35,703 bases of DNA from CAYYNP01 sp964472545 (GCA_964472545.1 CAYYNP010000069.1:1-35703); one strand, 5' to 3'; counted from the first letter of the stretch, positions 1 to 10,200 are shown. Notes: a model not told the origin generated them from the letters alone. Program-made: numbers and translations.

Positions 1-3000
1 GAGCGCCCCGCCGGGCACGTGGATGGAGTTGGCAAAGGTCGATAGTTCGCCGCTTTCCCAGACGGGCATGAACTCCCACACCGGCGGGACACCCTCGACG
101 TAGGCCGGAGCGTCCGGATCGGTGATTTCGCCGACGCGCCATTGCATCGCCCGAAAACTGCCCGCGCCTTGCGGATCGGCGAACGGGCCGCAGGTAAACG
201 CCAGCGCATCAACGGGGAATTCGGCGGGGGAAGCGGAGGCGATCGTAGGCGTATCGGGGATCGAGGTGGCGTCGCCTTCGGCCCGGGCCAGGTTGTCGAG
301 ATAAGCGGCGCGGCCGCCGGCGCCGACCGTGGGCCCGGTGCTGCCACTCCAGCCGACGAAAGCGAACCTCTTCATGTCGTCGACCTTGCGATCCATAGGG
401 CCGAAGTCCTGGTAGCCGGCGGCGGAGGGCGCCGACCGCCACCGATCGCGATCGGCCATGTGAAATTCGTCGATGAAGCCGGCCAGTTCGTCGATCCAGG
501 TGTTGATCACGTCCTCGGTCCAGACCAGATCGCGGAACTCGCGGATCGTGTTGCGGTATTCGAGCCGGAAGTTGCCTTTGGAGCTGTCGGAGAAGATGGC
601 GTTCTTGGAGTAGTCGACGCCGCTGTTCCAGTTGGGGCCCCAGCTTGCGTCGGAATCGTGCGGCAACGTCCAGAGCCTGCCATAGGGGCTGCCCGAGTAA
701 TCGGGCTCAAAGTACCAGGCCCGGTTCTTCAGGTGGCTGTCGGCCGGGCGGAAGTCGTAGTGGCGGATGCCTTCGACCACCGCGTGGTACCAATACCAGC
801 GGTCGTAGTTGACGTGGGCGTTGAGCCACTGATCGGACTTGCCGGGCCGGAGGTTGTTGCGGATGTTCTGGAAGTCGGCGTCGCTGCTGACCGCATCGCG
901 CCCCTGGTGGCGCTTGACGCGATTGCCGCTGAACATCCTGTCCTTGAGCTTGTAGAGGTTTGCGTCGTCCAGGTTGTGGGTTTCGAGGAAGCGGGCGTCG
1001 TAATCCTCGAAGGCCAGATGCATACCCCAGAAGTCGCCGTAGTATTGGCCGTTGGTGCCGGCGGGCACCTCATCCGCTTCGTGGACGACGCGGAAGTGGA
1101 ACGTATGTACCCAAGGGGCCGGCACGCCGACGAGATTCCAGAGGTTGTTGTTGAGCGTTTCGGTCAGCCCGAAGTTGCCCACGTCCTTGTTGTCGAACAT
1201 CTTGCCCGTGTTGATGGTTCGCCACTTGGTGGGATAGGGGTCGCCGTAATTGTCGTGGGCCTGCACGTAGGCCCCTTTGGCGAAGCGGATCCGCATCGAG
1301 CGTTTGCCGTGCAGCCCGTAGCGGTCGTTGCGCTGTCGCAACCGGTAGAGCACGTGGTCGTAGACCACGCCGTCGTAAACGAACGTGCCTTCCCAGTTGA
1401 ACCGCCGCCGGGCACCGTCGTTGCCGCTGGGAATCTGGTAGGAGTTGTAGGCGATGCACTGGTCCAGGTCGGCGTCTTTGGTGATCAACGTGTAGACCGG
1501 CAGCGACTGCAGCATCTCGCTGTCGTAGACGTGGCCCGGTCCGTCGGGATGCACGGAGGCCTTGTCGGCGACGTAGTCGGGCACGCCGTCGTAGACGTAG
1601 TAGGCGAAGTTCATCGAGGGGTCGTCGAGATGCGGCGCGGTGATCGAGGCGCCGCCGAAGTCGGTGGCCGTGATGCGATAGCGTACTACGGTGCGATTGA
1701 TCGGCTGGGCGTCAACGGTGACGGAGTAAATCCCGTCGCCGGCCGTTGCGTCGGCACCCTGGCCGTCGTCGAGCATCGTCAACGACGTCCAGTTGCCCGG
1801 ATTCTCGAACGCCGCATTGCGATTGAAGGGGCGATAGGGATCCGCCAGCAGTGTGCTGTGCGACAGCGGAAGATACGCCGAGACGTAATCGCCGGGCAGA
1901 ACCAACTGATAGCTCAGCAGCACCTCTTCCACGCCGCCGGGATCGGTGATCTTGGCCGTGACGACGGTGGGCTCACCGACCTCGGGTTGTTGGGGGGAAT
2001 GCGTCACCTGGCGGACTTGCGGCGGGGCCTCGAGCGCATAGACGCTGTTGCGGCGTCCGGGCGTGGGCGTGGCACGGTTCAGCGGAATCTCGTCGCCCGC
2101 AAGCGTTAGCTCGTTGTAGCCGGAGGGGCGCCAGCTTCCGCCGAGATCGTTGTTCAGCGACGGATGGATCAACTCCATCGAACTGCCGTCGCCGCGGGAG
2201 GCAATCGGCCAGGGGAATTCGTTCTTGTACTTCACGGCGTCTTGCCGGTGTTCCATCACGTCGAGCAGTTCGATCCGTTCGCCGTCGTTTTCCAGCCGCC
2301 CGATCCAGGGCCCCATGGCGTCGATACTGAAGCGGGACCTGATCGCCGCCGGGTTTTCGGCCACCACGAGATAGCGCCCGCCGGCCAACGTGGTGCCGTC
2401 GGGAAAGGTGTATCGGATGCCGTCGTCGAAGCGCCAGCCGGAAAGGTCGATCGTGTCGTTGGTCGTGTTGTAGAGTTCGATGAACTCGACCGGTTGGGTG
2501 TTGTCGACCGGGTCGTAGTGTACCTCGTTGATCACGATGAAGCCGGACGAATTGGACTCGCCGGGCGTGGGCGAGGTGAAGAACTGGGCGTCGCCGCGGG
2601 AACTGGTAGCGGTGAGTTTCGGCAACAATAGGAACTCGTCGTCGGAGGCGCCGGCGTTCATGGCGTGGATCGAGAGGACGTTGCGGCCGGGCACGAGCGC
2701 GCCGAGATATGCGCTGATGTTGAATTCCCGGAAAGTCAGCGACTCGGCCACGCCGCGGGCGGCCAACGCCGACGAGTTCCACTGCGGCACGTCCGGTGTG
2801 TTTTCCCTCGCGATCTCCTGGCCGCCCAGATAGGCCACGAAACCGTCGTTGTACTTCACGTGCAGCGCCAGCGTGCTGAGTTCTTCCGGTTCGTTGACGT
2901 AGAAGGGGACGCGCGCCCAGAGCGAGGCGTTCGTGCCGTGCATCTCCGCGAGCACGTCGCTCTGGATCACGGCGTCGAATCCCGGCGCCGCGGTGGCGAA

Positions 3001-4185
3001 TCCCACTCCGGTGGTCGGCGTGCTGGGCATCTCGAACGGCACGGCCAGACCGGGATTGGCGGAGCCCATCGACGGCGGCACGGCGAACTGCCAGTCGGCG
3101 GCGTTGTCGCGGTCTGCGTCGCCCGATCGCTGCAGCGAGTTGTCCGAAGTGCCGGCGGCCGTTTCCGGGTCGCCGTTCCAGACGTCTGCGGCGGTGATCC
3201 TCTGGCCGTTGATCGTCACGTCGAGGTCGTCGAGATAGCTGGCCGGATAGCCCCAGGCCACGAAATCGGCCACTTCGCCGACCGCGTCGACGATCATTGC
3301 CCAACCGGTGCCGATGGTTCGCCAGGAAATCTCCTCCCCCCAGTAGTGATCCGGGTCGTTCGGGTCGTCGCCGCGGTAGAGGATCTCCTCCGAACTCATC
3401 CACTCGGGCAGTTCCCAAAGCGAGTGCATCAGGTTCACTCTGGCACTGCTGCCGTTGTTCACGGCGACCACCCAGCCGGTGGTTTCCACCGAGGCGTCGG
3501 TAACGTTTTGGATCTCGACGAAGTCGGGGTCCTCGGTCCCTACTTCGGTGATCAGCACGGGCGACTTCTTTTCGATCAAGTTCCAGGCCGTGTCGACGAA
3601 GTCGGGCTCCGTCCACTGGGTACCCAAGGCCTGATCTCCGGCAACGGGGACATGGTAGGCCAACTCGGCCCCTTCGGCCAACGGCACACTGCTCACGCCG
3701 GCCGCCGTGCCGTAAGAAACGTTGGCCGATTGATCGGGATACTCCGGATCGAAATGGTGTGCAACCGTGGCGCCGTCCGGTTCGATCAACCCCAGATACT
3801 CTCCGCCGCCGCTGAGCTTGAAGTTGGTGTGCAGCGGGGCGTCGGGGTCGACGCGATCCTTGTCGGAGGCGAAGACCAACAGGTACTCGCCGGGATCGAT
3901 CACCCGGGCGGGAAACTCCCACTTGGCCAGATTGTCGGCGTCGTCGGTCAGATGCCAGCCGTCGAGATCGATCGTCTGGTCGGTCGGGTTGTGGATTTCG
4001 ATCCAATCGGAGTAGTCGCCGTCGTCATCGGTCAAAATCGAATCGTTGACCGCCATAAACTCGCTGATCACCGGCGACGTACCGTCGAGCACGATCCGCG
4101 GTTCGAGGGTCTCGACCGTGAGGGATCGACCTCGCCGCCGTAAACGAGCGGCCGAGGCCCTCTGCTTTCCGAGCACCGATGCCAT
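1..4185 (-). CDS. Lamin-tail / CotH-kinase-like giant surface protein, 3' end missing
   Basis: The frame is open without a stop from the ATG at 4185 to base 1, giving at least 1395 residues; the C-terminus lies outside the window. The first 35 residues carry an Arg-rich stretch and then VETLEPRIVLDG, the planctomycete LEPR-XLL type export signature, which supports this start. Three lamin-tail-like domains follow: residues about 38-130 (motif DWIEIHNP), a degenerate one around 200-270, and one around 550-620 (VEFIELYNTTNDTIDLSGW). From about residue 890 the sequence resembles CotH kinase-family proteins of planctomycetes: GLHGKRSMRIRFAKG, then LTETLNNNLWNLVGVPAPW, an acidic AFEDYD segment, YKLKDRMF, and LPHDSDASWGPNW as candidate active-site region. 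CotH of Bacillus is a protein kinase of spore coat; the substrate here is unknown. Probably secreted or surface bound. Whether it ends in the Tyr-Trp-Pro tail of the other giants cannot be seen. Confidence 0.87.
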   Translation of the reverse strand, partial: MASVLGKQRASAARLRRRGRSLTVETLEPRIVLDGTSPVISEFMAVNDSILTDDDGDYSDWIEIHNPTDQTIDLDGWHLTDDADNLAKWEFPARVIDPGEYLLVFASDKDRVDPDAPLHTNFKLSGGGEYLGLIEPDGATVAHHFDPEYPDQSANVSYGTAAGVSSVPLAEGAELAYHVPVAGDQALGTQWTEPDFVDTAWNLIEKKSPVLITEVGTEDPDFVEIQNVTDASVETTGWVVAVNNGSSARVNLMHSLWELPEWMSSEEILYRGDDPNDPDHYWGEEISWRTIGTGWAMIVDAVGEVADFVAWGYPASYLDDLDVTINGQRITAADVWNGDPETAAGTSDNSLQRSGDADRDNAADWQFAVPPSMGSANPGLAVPFEMPSTPTTGVGFATAAPGFDAVIQSDVLAEMHGTNASLWARVPFYVNEPEELSTLALHVKYNDGFVAYLGGQEIARENTPDVPQWNSSALAARGVAESLTFREFNISAYLGALVPGRNVLSIHAMNAGASDDEFLLLPKLTATSSRGDAQFFTSPTPGESNSSGFIVINEVHYDPVDNTQPVEFIELYNTTNDTIDLSGWRFDDGIRYTFPDGTTLAGGRYLVVAENPAAIRSRFSIDAMGPWIGRLENDGERIELLDVMEHRQDAVKYKNEFPWPIASRGDGSSMELIHPSLNNDLGGSWRPSGYNELTLAGDEIPLNRATPTPGRRNSVYALEAPPQVRQVTHSPQQPEVGEPTVVTAKITDPGGVEEVLLSYQLVLPGDYVSAYLPLSHSTLLADPYRPFNRNAAFENPGNWTSLTMLDDGQGADATAGDGIYSVTVDAQPINRTVVRYRITATDFGGASITAPHLDDPSMNFAYYVYDGVPDYVADKASVHPDGPGHVYDSEMLQSLPVYTLITKDADLDQCIAYNSYQIPSGNDGARRRFNWEGTFVYDGVVYDHVLYRLRQRNDRYGLHGKRSMRIRFAKGAYVQAHDNYGDPYPTKWRTINTGKMFDNKDVGNFGLTETLNNNLWNLVGVPAPWVHTFHFRVVHEADEVPAGTNGQYYGDFWGMHLAFEDYDARFLETHNLDDANLYKLKDRMFSGNRVKRHQGRDAVSSDADFQNIRNNLRPGKSDQWLNAHVNYDRWYWYHAVVEGIRHYDFRPADSHLKNRAWYFEPDYSGSPYGRLWTLPHDSDASWGPNWNSGVDYSKNAIFSDSSKGNFRLEYRNTIREFRDLVWTEDVINTWIDELAGFIDEFHMADRDRWRSAPSAAGYQDFGPMDRKVDDMKRFAFVGWSGSTGPTVGAGGRAAYLDNLARAEGDATSIPDTPTIASASPAEFPVDALAFTCGPFADPQGAGSFRAMQWRVGEITDPDAPAYVEGVPPVWEFMPVWESGELSTFANSIHVPGGAL

Positions 4186-4243
4186 GGGCTGAATTCCTTC
4201 GATTTGCGGCCCCGGAGCAGGGGCGAGCCGAGAGAACCGACGA

Positions 4244-4260
4244 GTGTAATATCCCCCATA
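4244..4260 (-). promoter_or_regulatory. Promoter-like motif upstream of the CotH-like gene
   Basis: On the minus strand this reads TATGGGGGATATTACAC, about 60 bp upstream of the ATG at 4185. The core ATGGGG followed by an AT-rich hexamer recurs before the genes starting at 4842, 12002 and, less well, 35549. The flanking ATAATCATTAT is palindromic. This is read by eye and has no experimental support. Confidence 0.35.
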
Positions 4261-4417
4261 ATCATTATGCCCGGAACTTCGAGAATTGCAACGCTTGGGA
4301 ACGTGGGCATTTCACCCTATTGCCGGGGGGCACGGTAAGTGATCTAGTCGCGGGTGTTGTTGGGGGCCTGCAGCGGGAGGAAACAGATTGGTTCCCGTTG
4401 CGAGCACTGGAAACGCA

Positions 4418-4516
4418 GGGTGGCTGGCGGCCGCAGCGCAGCCCCAGTTTCTCGCGCGGCAACGCCAGTGTCTTTCGCAACTCAGGGCACCGCCGCGCTA
4501 TGGCCTAGCCACCCGG
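4418..4516. repeat. Palindromic GGGTGGCT repeat, copy 1
   Basis: GGGTGGCTGG at about 4419 faces the reverse complement of GGGTGGCTAGG at about 4505-4515, with GC-rich complementary tracts in between. The unit resembles the better preserved inverted repeat at 4588-4731 in the same spacer. It is a likely REP- or MITE-like non-coding repeat. No open frame in it looks like a protein. Confidence 0.5.
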
Positions 4517-4587
4517 TCGGTCGTTTTCTCCATCTCCACGGTCGCCGGGGCTATGCCGGCACGTGAGGCAGCCCAGTGGTTCGCTAA

Positions 4588-4731
4588 GGGGCGGCCGATG
4601 AATAAATTCCCCGTTTCAGTGATGGGTGGCTGGGGCATAGCGCAGCGGTGCCCCAGTTGTCCGGGCCCTGGGGCTTCGCTGCGCTCAGCCGCCAGCCACC
4701 CCAAGTGGGGAAGTTATTCATCGGCCGCCCC
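4588..4731. repeat. 144-bp near-perfect terminal inverted repeat (MITE/REP-like)
   Basis: The outer 25 bp (4588-4612) match the reverse complement of 4707-4731 with one mismatch. Inside lies a second pair of arms, GGGTGGCTGGGG at about 4623 and CCAGCCACCCC at about 4692, so the element can fold into one long hairpin. TAA flanks it on both sides (4585-4587 and 4732-4734), which could be a 3-bp target duplication. It encodes nothing recognisable. It sits in the divergent spacer between the CotH-like gene and the hydrolase gene. Confidence 0.75.
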
Positions 4732-4789
4732 TAACTCTCCCGAGGTTCACGCTCGCCGCGTCTTATCAAGCGCTGGCAAAGAGCCCACG

Positions 4790-4805
4790 AATGGGGGATA
4801 ATGCC
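4790..4805 (+). promoter_or_regulatory. Promoter-like motif before the hydrolase gene
   Basis: The sequence AATGGGGGATAATGCC lies 36-52 bp before the ATG at 4842. It contains a -10-like GATAAT and shares the ATGGGG core with motifs upstream of the genes at 4185, 12002 and 35549. The ATG inside it opens the same frame as the hydrolase. The later ATG at 4842 is the better start because it begins a signal peptide. Confidence 0.4.
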
Positions 4806-4841
4806 GCCGATTCCTTCACCCCGGTAGATGGAAGATTCGCG

Positions 4842-5846
4842 ATGAAGACGGTGATTCAAGCAGTCGCGTTGGGTGTCTTGTTCCTTGCCGACGGATCCGC
4901 CCCGGCCGAACCACCGCGCGCGGTCGGCCACGAGCGGCTAAGCGCGGCATGGGACGAGGCGGAACGCACGGCGGACGCGGCTTCGCCGTGCGTTCGCATC
5001 TCCGACGTGATCTACGGCCGAAAACACGGCATGTTGCTGACGATGGACGTGCTGAAGCCGCCGAAGCAAAACGGAGCCGGCGTCATCTGGGTCGCCAGCG
5101 GAGGGTTCATCTCCAACCACGGCATGATCGCGGGCGAACGGTTCGTGCAAAGCATGGGACCCTTTCTGGAGCGAGGATACACGGTCTTCGCCGTGCTGCA
5201 CGGTTCCATGCCGAAATACGAGATGAGAGAGATCACGGCCGACTGTCACCGTGCCGTGCGGTTCATTCGCCACCACGCCAAGGATTTCGGAATCGATGGG
5301 AACCGGATCGGCATCAGCGGCGCATCGGCCGGAGCCTCGCTGTCGCTGTTGATTGGCACCAAGGGAGCGCCCGGCGATCCGAAAGCCCACGATCCGGTCC
5401 AACGGCAGTCGAGCCGGGTGCAAGCGGTCGCTTGCTTCTTTCCGGGAACGAATTGGCTGAACTTCGAGGCCGACGGCGTCGATTGCATCGAGATAACCCA
5501 GCGTCGCGGGCTGATCGACGGATTCCGCTTCCGCGAGTATGACCCGAAACTGAAGGAGCACGTCCTGATCACCGATCCGCAAAGGGTCCGGGAGATCCTC
5601 AGAGAATACTCGCCGGTGAACTTTGCCACGCCCGAGTCGGCACCGGCGCTGATGATCCACGGAGAAAAGGACGTAATGCCCCCGTTCCATTCGACGAGAA
5701 TGGCCGACAACCTCAAGGCCCAGGGCGTGCCTGCGGAAGTCATTATCAAAGAGGGCCAAGGACACGGTTGGCCGAACATGCGGCCCGACATGCAACGCCT
5801 TGCGGATTGGTACGACAAGCACCTCTCACCGGAACAAGAGCAGTAG
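4842..5846 (+). CDS. Secreted alpha/beta-hydrolase (esterase/lipase-like)
   Basis: The product has 334 residues. The ATG at 4842 is chosen over the in-frame ATG at 4791 because it has GGAAG 7 bp upstream and begins a signal peptide (MKTVIQAVALGVLFLADGS), so the enzyme is probably exported. The fold is that of the alpha/beta-hydrolase superfamily: nucleophile elbow G-A-S-A-G with Ser162, acid Asp277 in HGEKD, and His308 in GQGHGWP. The likely reaction is hydrolysis of an ester, for example on acylated polysaccharide; the substrate cannot be read from sequence. The stop codon is only 6 bp before the next gene, a sialidase-fold protein, so the two are probably co-transcribed and may act on the same glycan. 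The inserted segment around residues 180-260 may form a lid. Confidence 0.88.
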   Translation: MKTVIQAVALGVLFLADGSAPAEPPRAVGHERLSAAWDEAERTADAASPCVRISDVIYGRKHGMLLTMDVLKPPKQNGAGVIWVASGGFISNHGMIAGERFVQSMGPFLERGYTVFAVLHGSMPKYEMREITADCHRAVRFIRHHAKDFGIDGNRIGISGASAGASLSLLIGTKGAPGDPKAHDPVQRQSSRVQAVACFFPGTNWLNFEADGVDCIEITQRRGLIDGFRFREYDPKLKEHVLITDPQRVREILREYSPVNFATPESAPALMIHGEKDVMPPFHSTRMADNLKAQGVPAEVIIKEGQGHGWPNMRPDMQRLADWYDKHLSPEQEQ

Positions 5847-5852
5847 GGAACT

Positions 5853-7157
5853 ATGAGTAGCCAGCACGACAATTGCCCCGGCGTGCGGCCCATTTCTTCT
5901 AGGACGTCGCGACGCCGCTTCTTGCAACGCCGCCGCTTCCTGCAACGCTGCGCAGCGCTTTCGGCCGGTGTGGCCATGAGCGGCCGTGCGTACTCGGCGC
6001 GCGACGTTGCCCAATCCCCGGCCTATCGCGTTGAATTGACGACCGCCCGGCGTGGCTTCGACCGCCAAACCGACAAACACTGCTGGGCGCAGTCGCGGGC
6101 AGGGATCATCCCGCCCTCGCCGGACGATCCCGACGGCCAGCCGACGGCGTTGATCACCACCCAACCGCTGCTGCTCTCCGGTAGCGACGTCTATTACGCC
6201 GTTCACCAGATGACGAGCAGCGACTTGGGCCGCACGTGGACCGAGCCGATCGTGTGCAAGACCCTCAGCCGCCGAGAGCCGCGCGAGAACGTCGACGTGG
6301 CGATCTGCGACTTCACGCCCAAGTGGCACGCCGCCAGCGGGCGGCTGCTGGGCACGGGGCAGACGGCCTGGTACTTGAACAACCGCTTGATGCCAAACCG
6401 GCCTCGCGAGACGTGCTATTCGGTCTACGATACGTCGTCGTCGGCCTGGTCACCATGGCAGACGCTGGAGATGCCCGATCGGCCGGAGTTCACCAACGCC
6501 GGCGCCGGCTCGACGCAGCGCGTCGACATTCCGGGCGGGGAGATTCTGCTGCCGATCTATTTCAAGCGGCCGGAAGCCCGCTGCTACGCAGCGACGGTGG
6601 TCCGCTGCCGGTTCGACGGCGCCACGCTGCGGTACGTCGAACACGGCGACGAACTGCAGCACGACGTGCCGCGCGGCTATTGTGAGCCGTCGCTGACGCA
6701 ATTCGGCGGACGCTTCTACCTCACGCTGCGAAACGACGTGCGCGGTTACGTCACCCGAGGCGACGACGGCCTGCACTTCCAGCGCCCGCGGCCTTGGACC
6801 TTTGACGACGGCAGCGAATTGGGAAACTACAACACGCAACAGCACTGGGTCACCCACCGCAGCGGGCTGTTTCTCGTCTACACGCGGCGCGGTGCGAACA
6901 ACGATCACGTCTTCCGCCATCGGGCTCCGCTGTTCATCGCCCGGGTCGATCCAAAGCGGCTCTGCGTGATCCGCTCGACGGAACGCGTGTTGGTCCAGCA
7001 ACGCGGTGCTCGGATGGGTAACTTCGGCGTGGCCGACGTGGGACCCGACGAGACCTGGGTGGTGACGACCGAGTGGATGCCGCCGGCGGGGGTGGAGCGG
7101 CATGGGAGCGATAACAGTATTCTGGTGGCGAAGATACGGTGGAGCGGAGGAGATTGA
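5853..7157 (+). CDS. Tat-exported sialidase/neuraminidase-fold protein
   Basis: The product has 434 residues. The N-terminus has a twin-arginine signal, S-R-R-R-F-L-Q-R, immediately repeated as R-R-F-L-Q-R by an 18-bp tandem duplication (5913-5948), then a hydrophobic stretch ending near AYSAR. The body has sialidase-type Asp boxes: SSDLGRTWTEP near residue 128 (consensus SxDxGxTW), and a degenerate TRGDDGLHF. It therefore probably folds as a six-bladed beta-propeller. Planctomycete members of this superfamily are usually annotated exo-alpha-sialidase; a sialidase Arg triad was not established, so sialic acid as substrate is uncertain. It starts 6 bp after the hydrolase gene and is probably translated from the same message. 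A heptameric tandem repeat begins on its stop codon. Confidence 0.82.
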   Translation: MSSQHDNCPGVRPISSRTSRRRFLQRRRFLQRCAALSAGVAMSGRAYSARDVAQSPAYRVELTTARRGFDRQTDKHCWAQSRAGIIPPSPDDPDGQPTALITTQPLLLSGSDVYYAVHQMTSSDLGRTWTEPIVCKTLSRREPRENVDVAICDFTPKWHAASGRLLGTGQTAWYLNNRLMPNRPRETCYSVYDTSSSAWSPWQTLEMPDRPEFTNAGAGSTQRVDIPGGEILLPIYFKRPEARCYAATVVRCRFDGATLRYVEHGDELQHDVPRGYCEPSLTQFGGRFYLTLRNDVRGYVTRGDDGLHFQRPRPWTFDDGSELGNYNTQQHWVTHRSGLFLVYTRRGANNDHVFRHRAPLFIARVDPKRLCVIRSTERVLVQQRGARMGNFGVADVGPDETWVVTTEWMPPAGVERHGSDNSILVAKIRWSGGD

Positions 7158-7203
7158 GAATTGCAGACTGCAAATTGCAAATTGCAAATTGAGGATTGGG
7201 AAT
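7155..7203. repeat. Heptameric tandem repeat over the stop codon (7 x 7 bp)
   Basis: Seven consecutive 7-bp units run from the TGA stop of the sialidase-fold gene. The three central units (7169-7189) are perfect TGCAAAT copies; the outer units are one to three bases different (for example TGCAGAC, TGAGGAT). The repeat fills half of the 102-bp gap between two convergent genes. It is much richer in A and T than its surroundings. Confidence 0.8.
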
Positions 7204-7259
7204 CTCGTTCGGTAAGTTGCCCCGGCCACGCAACTTCCAAGAGCAAGTAGGGTGAGGTG

Positions 7260-10200
7260 CTATTCCCCCGCCAGACAGATCAGCCGGCCATCGACGGTGG
7301 CCAGATAGAGGCGCCCGCCGGCGGCGGCCATGCCGTCGAATACGGGGATGGTGTCTAACTCGAGGGTCGCGAGCTTCTCGCCGTCGTCGGCCGAAACGGC
7401 CCACAGCAGTCCGCCGCGTTGTCCCGTGTAAGCCGCTTCCTGCTCGCGGATCAGCCGCTGCATGTCGTCGCTGTTCAATTGCCTCACGGCCTGTTCTTCG
7501 TCGACGAGATCCCTCGGCCCGGCGACGAACAACGTGCGGCCGGCCAATGCCATGGCACGGGCAAACAGGGGAATCGGATTCGCCCAGCGGTGGACGACAC
7601 GGCCGCCCTTCTCGGTCACCTCGGGCGACGAAATCTTGGCGGCGCAGAACAGATGGTGCTCGATGGGCGTCGTCCAGCGGTAGTACTGCGGCAACCGTCC
7701 GAAGCCGTAGACGTTTTCCTCGTCCGTAACCAAGATTCGTCCCGCCGGCGCCACCTTGCCGGCCTGCGTGTAACCCGCCCAACCGCCCAGGAAGCGGCTG
7801 CCGTGGACCCAGTAGGTGCGATGCCACCAACTGTCGTCCAGCAACCCGGTGGGGCTGAAGAGGTGAGCATGTTCCGGGCGCTGCGTCGGCGGCACGGAAT
7901 ACCGCTCGGGATTTCCGGCGTAGGGCAGCGCCTTCAGTGGCAGCCGCACGCCGTCTTTGCGCAGCGGCTGAGATCGCATGTAAATCAGCCGGCCGTCGGT
8001 GGAAAGAACATCGGGATGGGCGACGGGCATGTTGTGTTGCCGGGCGAGATCCTGCAACGTGCCGTCGGTGCCGGGGTCGTCTTCGTTCATCACCGTCTCC
8101 GACAGCAGGCCACCCGTCCTGGCGTTCAGCCGATAGTATCGCAACCCGCCGTCGAGAAACATCGACCGGCCGGCGACAAAGTGGACCTCGCCGTCGAGCA
8201 TCAGCACGCTCCCGTGTACGGGCCAGACCGATTCGAGTTGCTCGAACGACATCAGTCGCCGGTCGATCGGCGCCGCCCGAAATCGCCACGCCAGCGCGCC
8301 GTCGGCCGCCCGCAGGCAATAGACGCAACCGTCGGCCGCACCGAAGATCACACGCCCCTGCCAGTACGTGGGCGGCGAATCGACGCGGCCGCCGGCGAGG
8401 AACTGCCAGAGCGGCTTGCCGGTCTTGGCATCCACGGCGTGTACCGTGTGGGCGTCGATCGAGGCCACGATCACGCGGCCCGCGGCCACGATCGGCGCCG
8501 ACAGCCGCCCGCCGATATCGGCCGACCACGCCGGGCCTACCTCGGCGGGAACCCGGGCGTCGATGCTTCCGCTGCGAGCCATGTCGCCGCGATACGTGGG
8601 CCAGTCGGTGGGGGTTGCAGTTGATGATTCTTGATTAATTACTTGGCTGTAAGCCGGACCACGTTGAAGCCTCGCTCCGCTGGCCGGCGGTGCTTTGTCA
8701 CCGGAAGACTCCGCCGCCGGGGCCAGCGCGTTGAAACCGGTAAGCCGCGACTCCAGGAAACATGCACACGGACTCTGCGGCGCATAGAGCAGGCCGTTGG
8801 CAGGCATCAGCCCGTACAGACAGGCGCCGCGTACCCAGTGGTTGATGTCCCAGGACTGCTTTTCAACGTCGATGAACTCCGTGCCGGTCCGCGACATGAG
8901 CAGAAAACGGTCGGTCGCCTTGCCGCGATAGCAGCGGTGGTGGAACCAGTAGGTCGACACGTCGGGGTCGAACTCGGCAACGACCTTGCCCGTGCGGACG
9001 TTGCGCCCGGTGAACCGGCCCACGGCGTGTCCGCTGGTGGTTTCGCCGGCCCAGACGACGCCGCCTACGACCAGCAGATCCTCGCCCGAGGCGTAGCCCG
9101 ACAAGGGGTGTGGGGCCGACCAGAGCTTCTTTCCCGTGGCCGCATCCAAGGCCGTCATGGTGTCGTCTTTACCAACGGCCCAAGAGCGGTTTCCGTGGGC
9201 TGCAAACTCGCCGCCGGCAAACAGCACAATGTCCTCATACAGGACCAATGTGGGTGTGGAACGAACCGGATAGGTCTCTGCCCGGGGCAACGGCTTGCTC
9301 CGCCATTGTTCCCGTCCTTTCGCCGCATCAAGGCAAACCAGCTTGTCGTCGGCCATCAGCAGCACGCGAGGGCCGTCGACGCTCAGCGTGCCCCGCAGCA
9401 CCGGCAAGGCCACACTCCATAGCGTCTTGCCCGACGTGGCCTGCACGGCCATGACTCGCCGCCCGCCGCCGGGGGTTTCTCCGCGCCGCTGGGCCGTAGC
9501 GGGCGATTCGTTCGCGTCGTCGGCGGTGACCACGAATAGCACACCATCGCAGTAGACGAACTCGTCGGCGTGTTGAGTTTGGGCGTAGCTCTGGATGATC
9601 TCGCCCGTGGCGGCGTCCAACGCGGTGATCGGCTGGCCGATGCCGATGGTCAAAAACACGGTGTCGTCGACCGCGACCAGTTTGCGCGGCAAGTGCGCGG
9701 GACCGCTCTTGAGCCCGAACAGGTGCGGATGCCACGGGCCGATCGGCCGCCGCCAGAGCACGGTGCCGTTGAAGGCGTCACGTGCCACCAACTGCCACTG
9801 CGGCGGCATCAGGATCGAAATGTAAGGGGCTTCGTCGATGATATAGAACACGCGCCCGCCGGAAGAGACCACGGCACTGATGCTGGACATTTTGTCGTGA
9901 TGCCGTCCGTAGCGCGGGCTGCCGACCCATTGCAGCCGCCGGGGCGGGCCGACCACCCGATCGTGCGCCACGGCGTTGTTGTCCGGACCGTGTAGGAAGT
10001 GCGTCCACTCATCGATGCGTTCGTCGCGCGGCTTTTGCCAGGCGGTCCAGCCGGCGGGAAGCCCGGACGCCGAGAGTCTTGTCAGCGATGTGTCGGCCGC
10101 TGCCATAGCGTCGCCGCGCGCCATCAGAATGCCGTTGGGGCACAACACGCGGGCCGCTTCCGCCGGCGAGAGATCGGGGGCTTTCTCGACCACGAGCAGA

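Noticed and set aside
142..2109. Long plus-strand open frame (655 codons) opposite the CotH-like gene
   Set aside because: Its sequence is low-complexity V/G/D/R-rich with no domain. It is the antisense of the real minus-strand frame, whose lamin-tail and CotH-like motifs are clear.
1973..4006. 677-codon minus-strand open frame
   Set aside because: It is Arg-rich without any family sequence and shares the strand but not the frame of the CotH-like gene. The true frame runs uninterrupted from 4185 to base 1.
2665..4143. 492-codon plus-strand open frame
   Set aside because: It is antisense to the CotH-like gene, with no leader, motif or ribosome site fitting a real gene.
4791..4842. Upstream in-frame ATG for the alpha/beta-hydrolase
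   Set aside because: It lies inside the promoter-like motif and would bury the signal peptide. The ATG at 4842 has GGAAG upstream.
5901..5960. CRISPR-like or minisatellite repeat in the Tat signal
   Set aside because: Only two 18-bp units without spacers, inside a coding region; explained as a tandem duplication.
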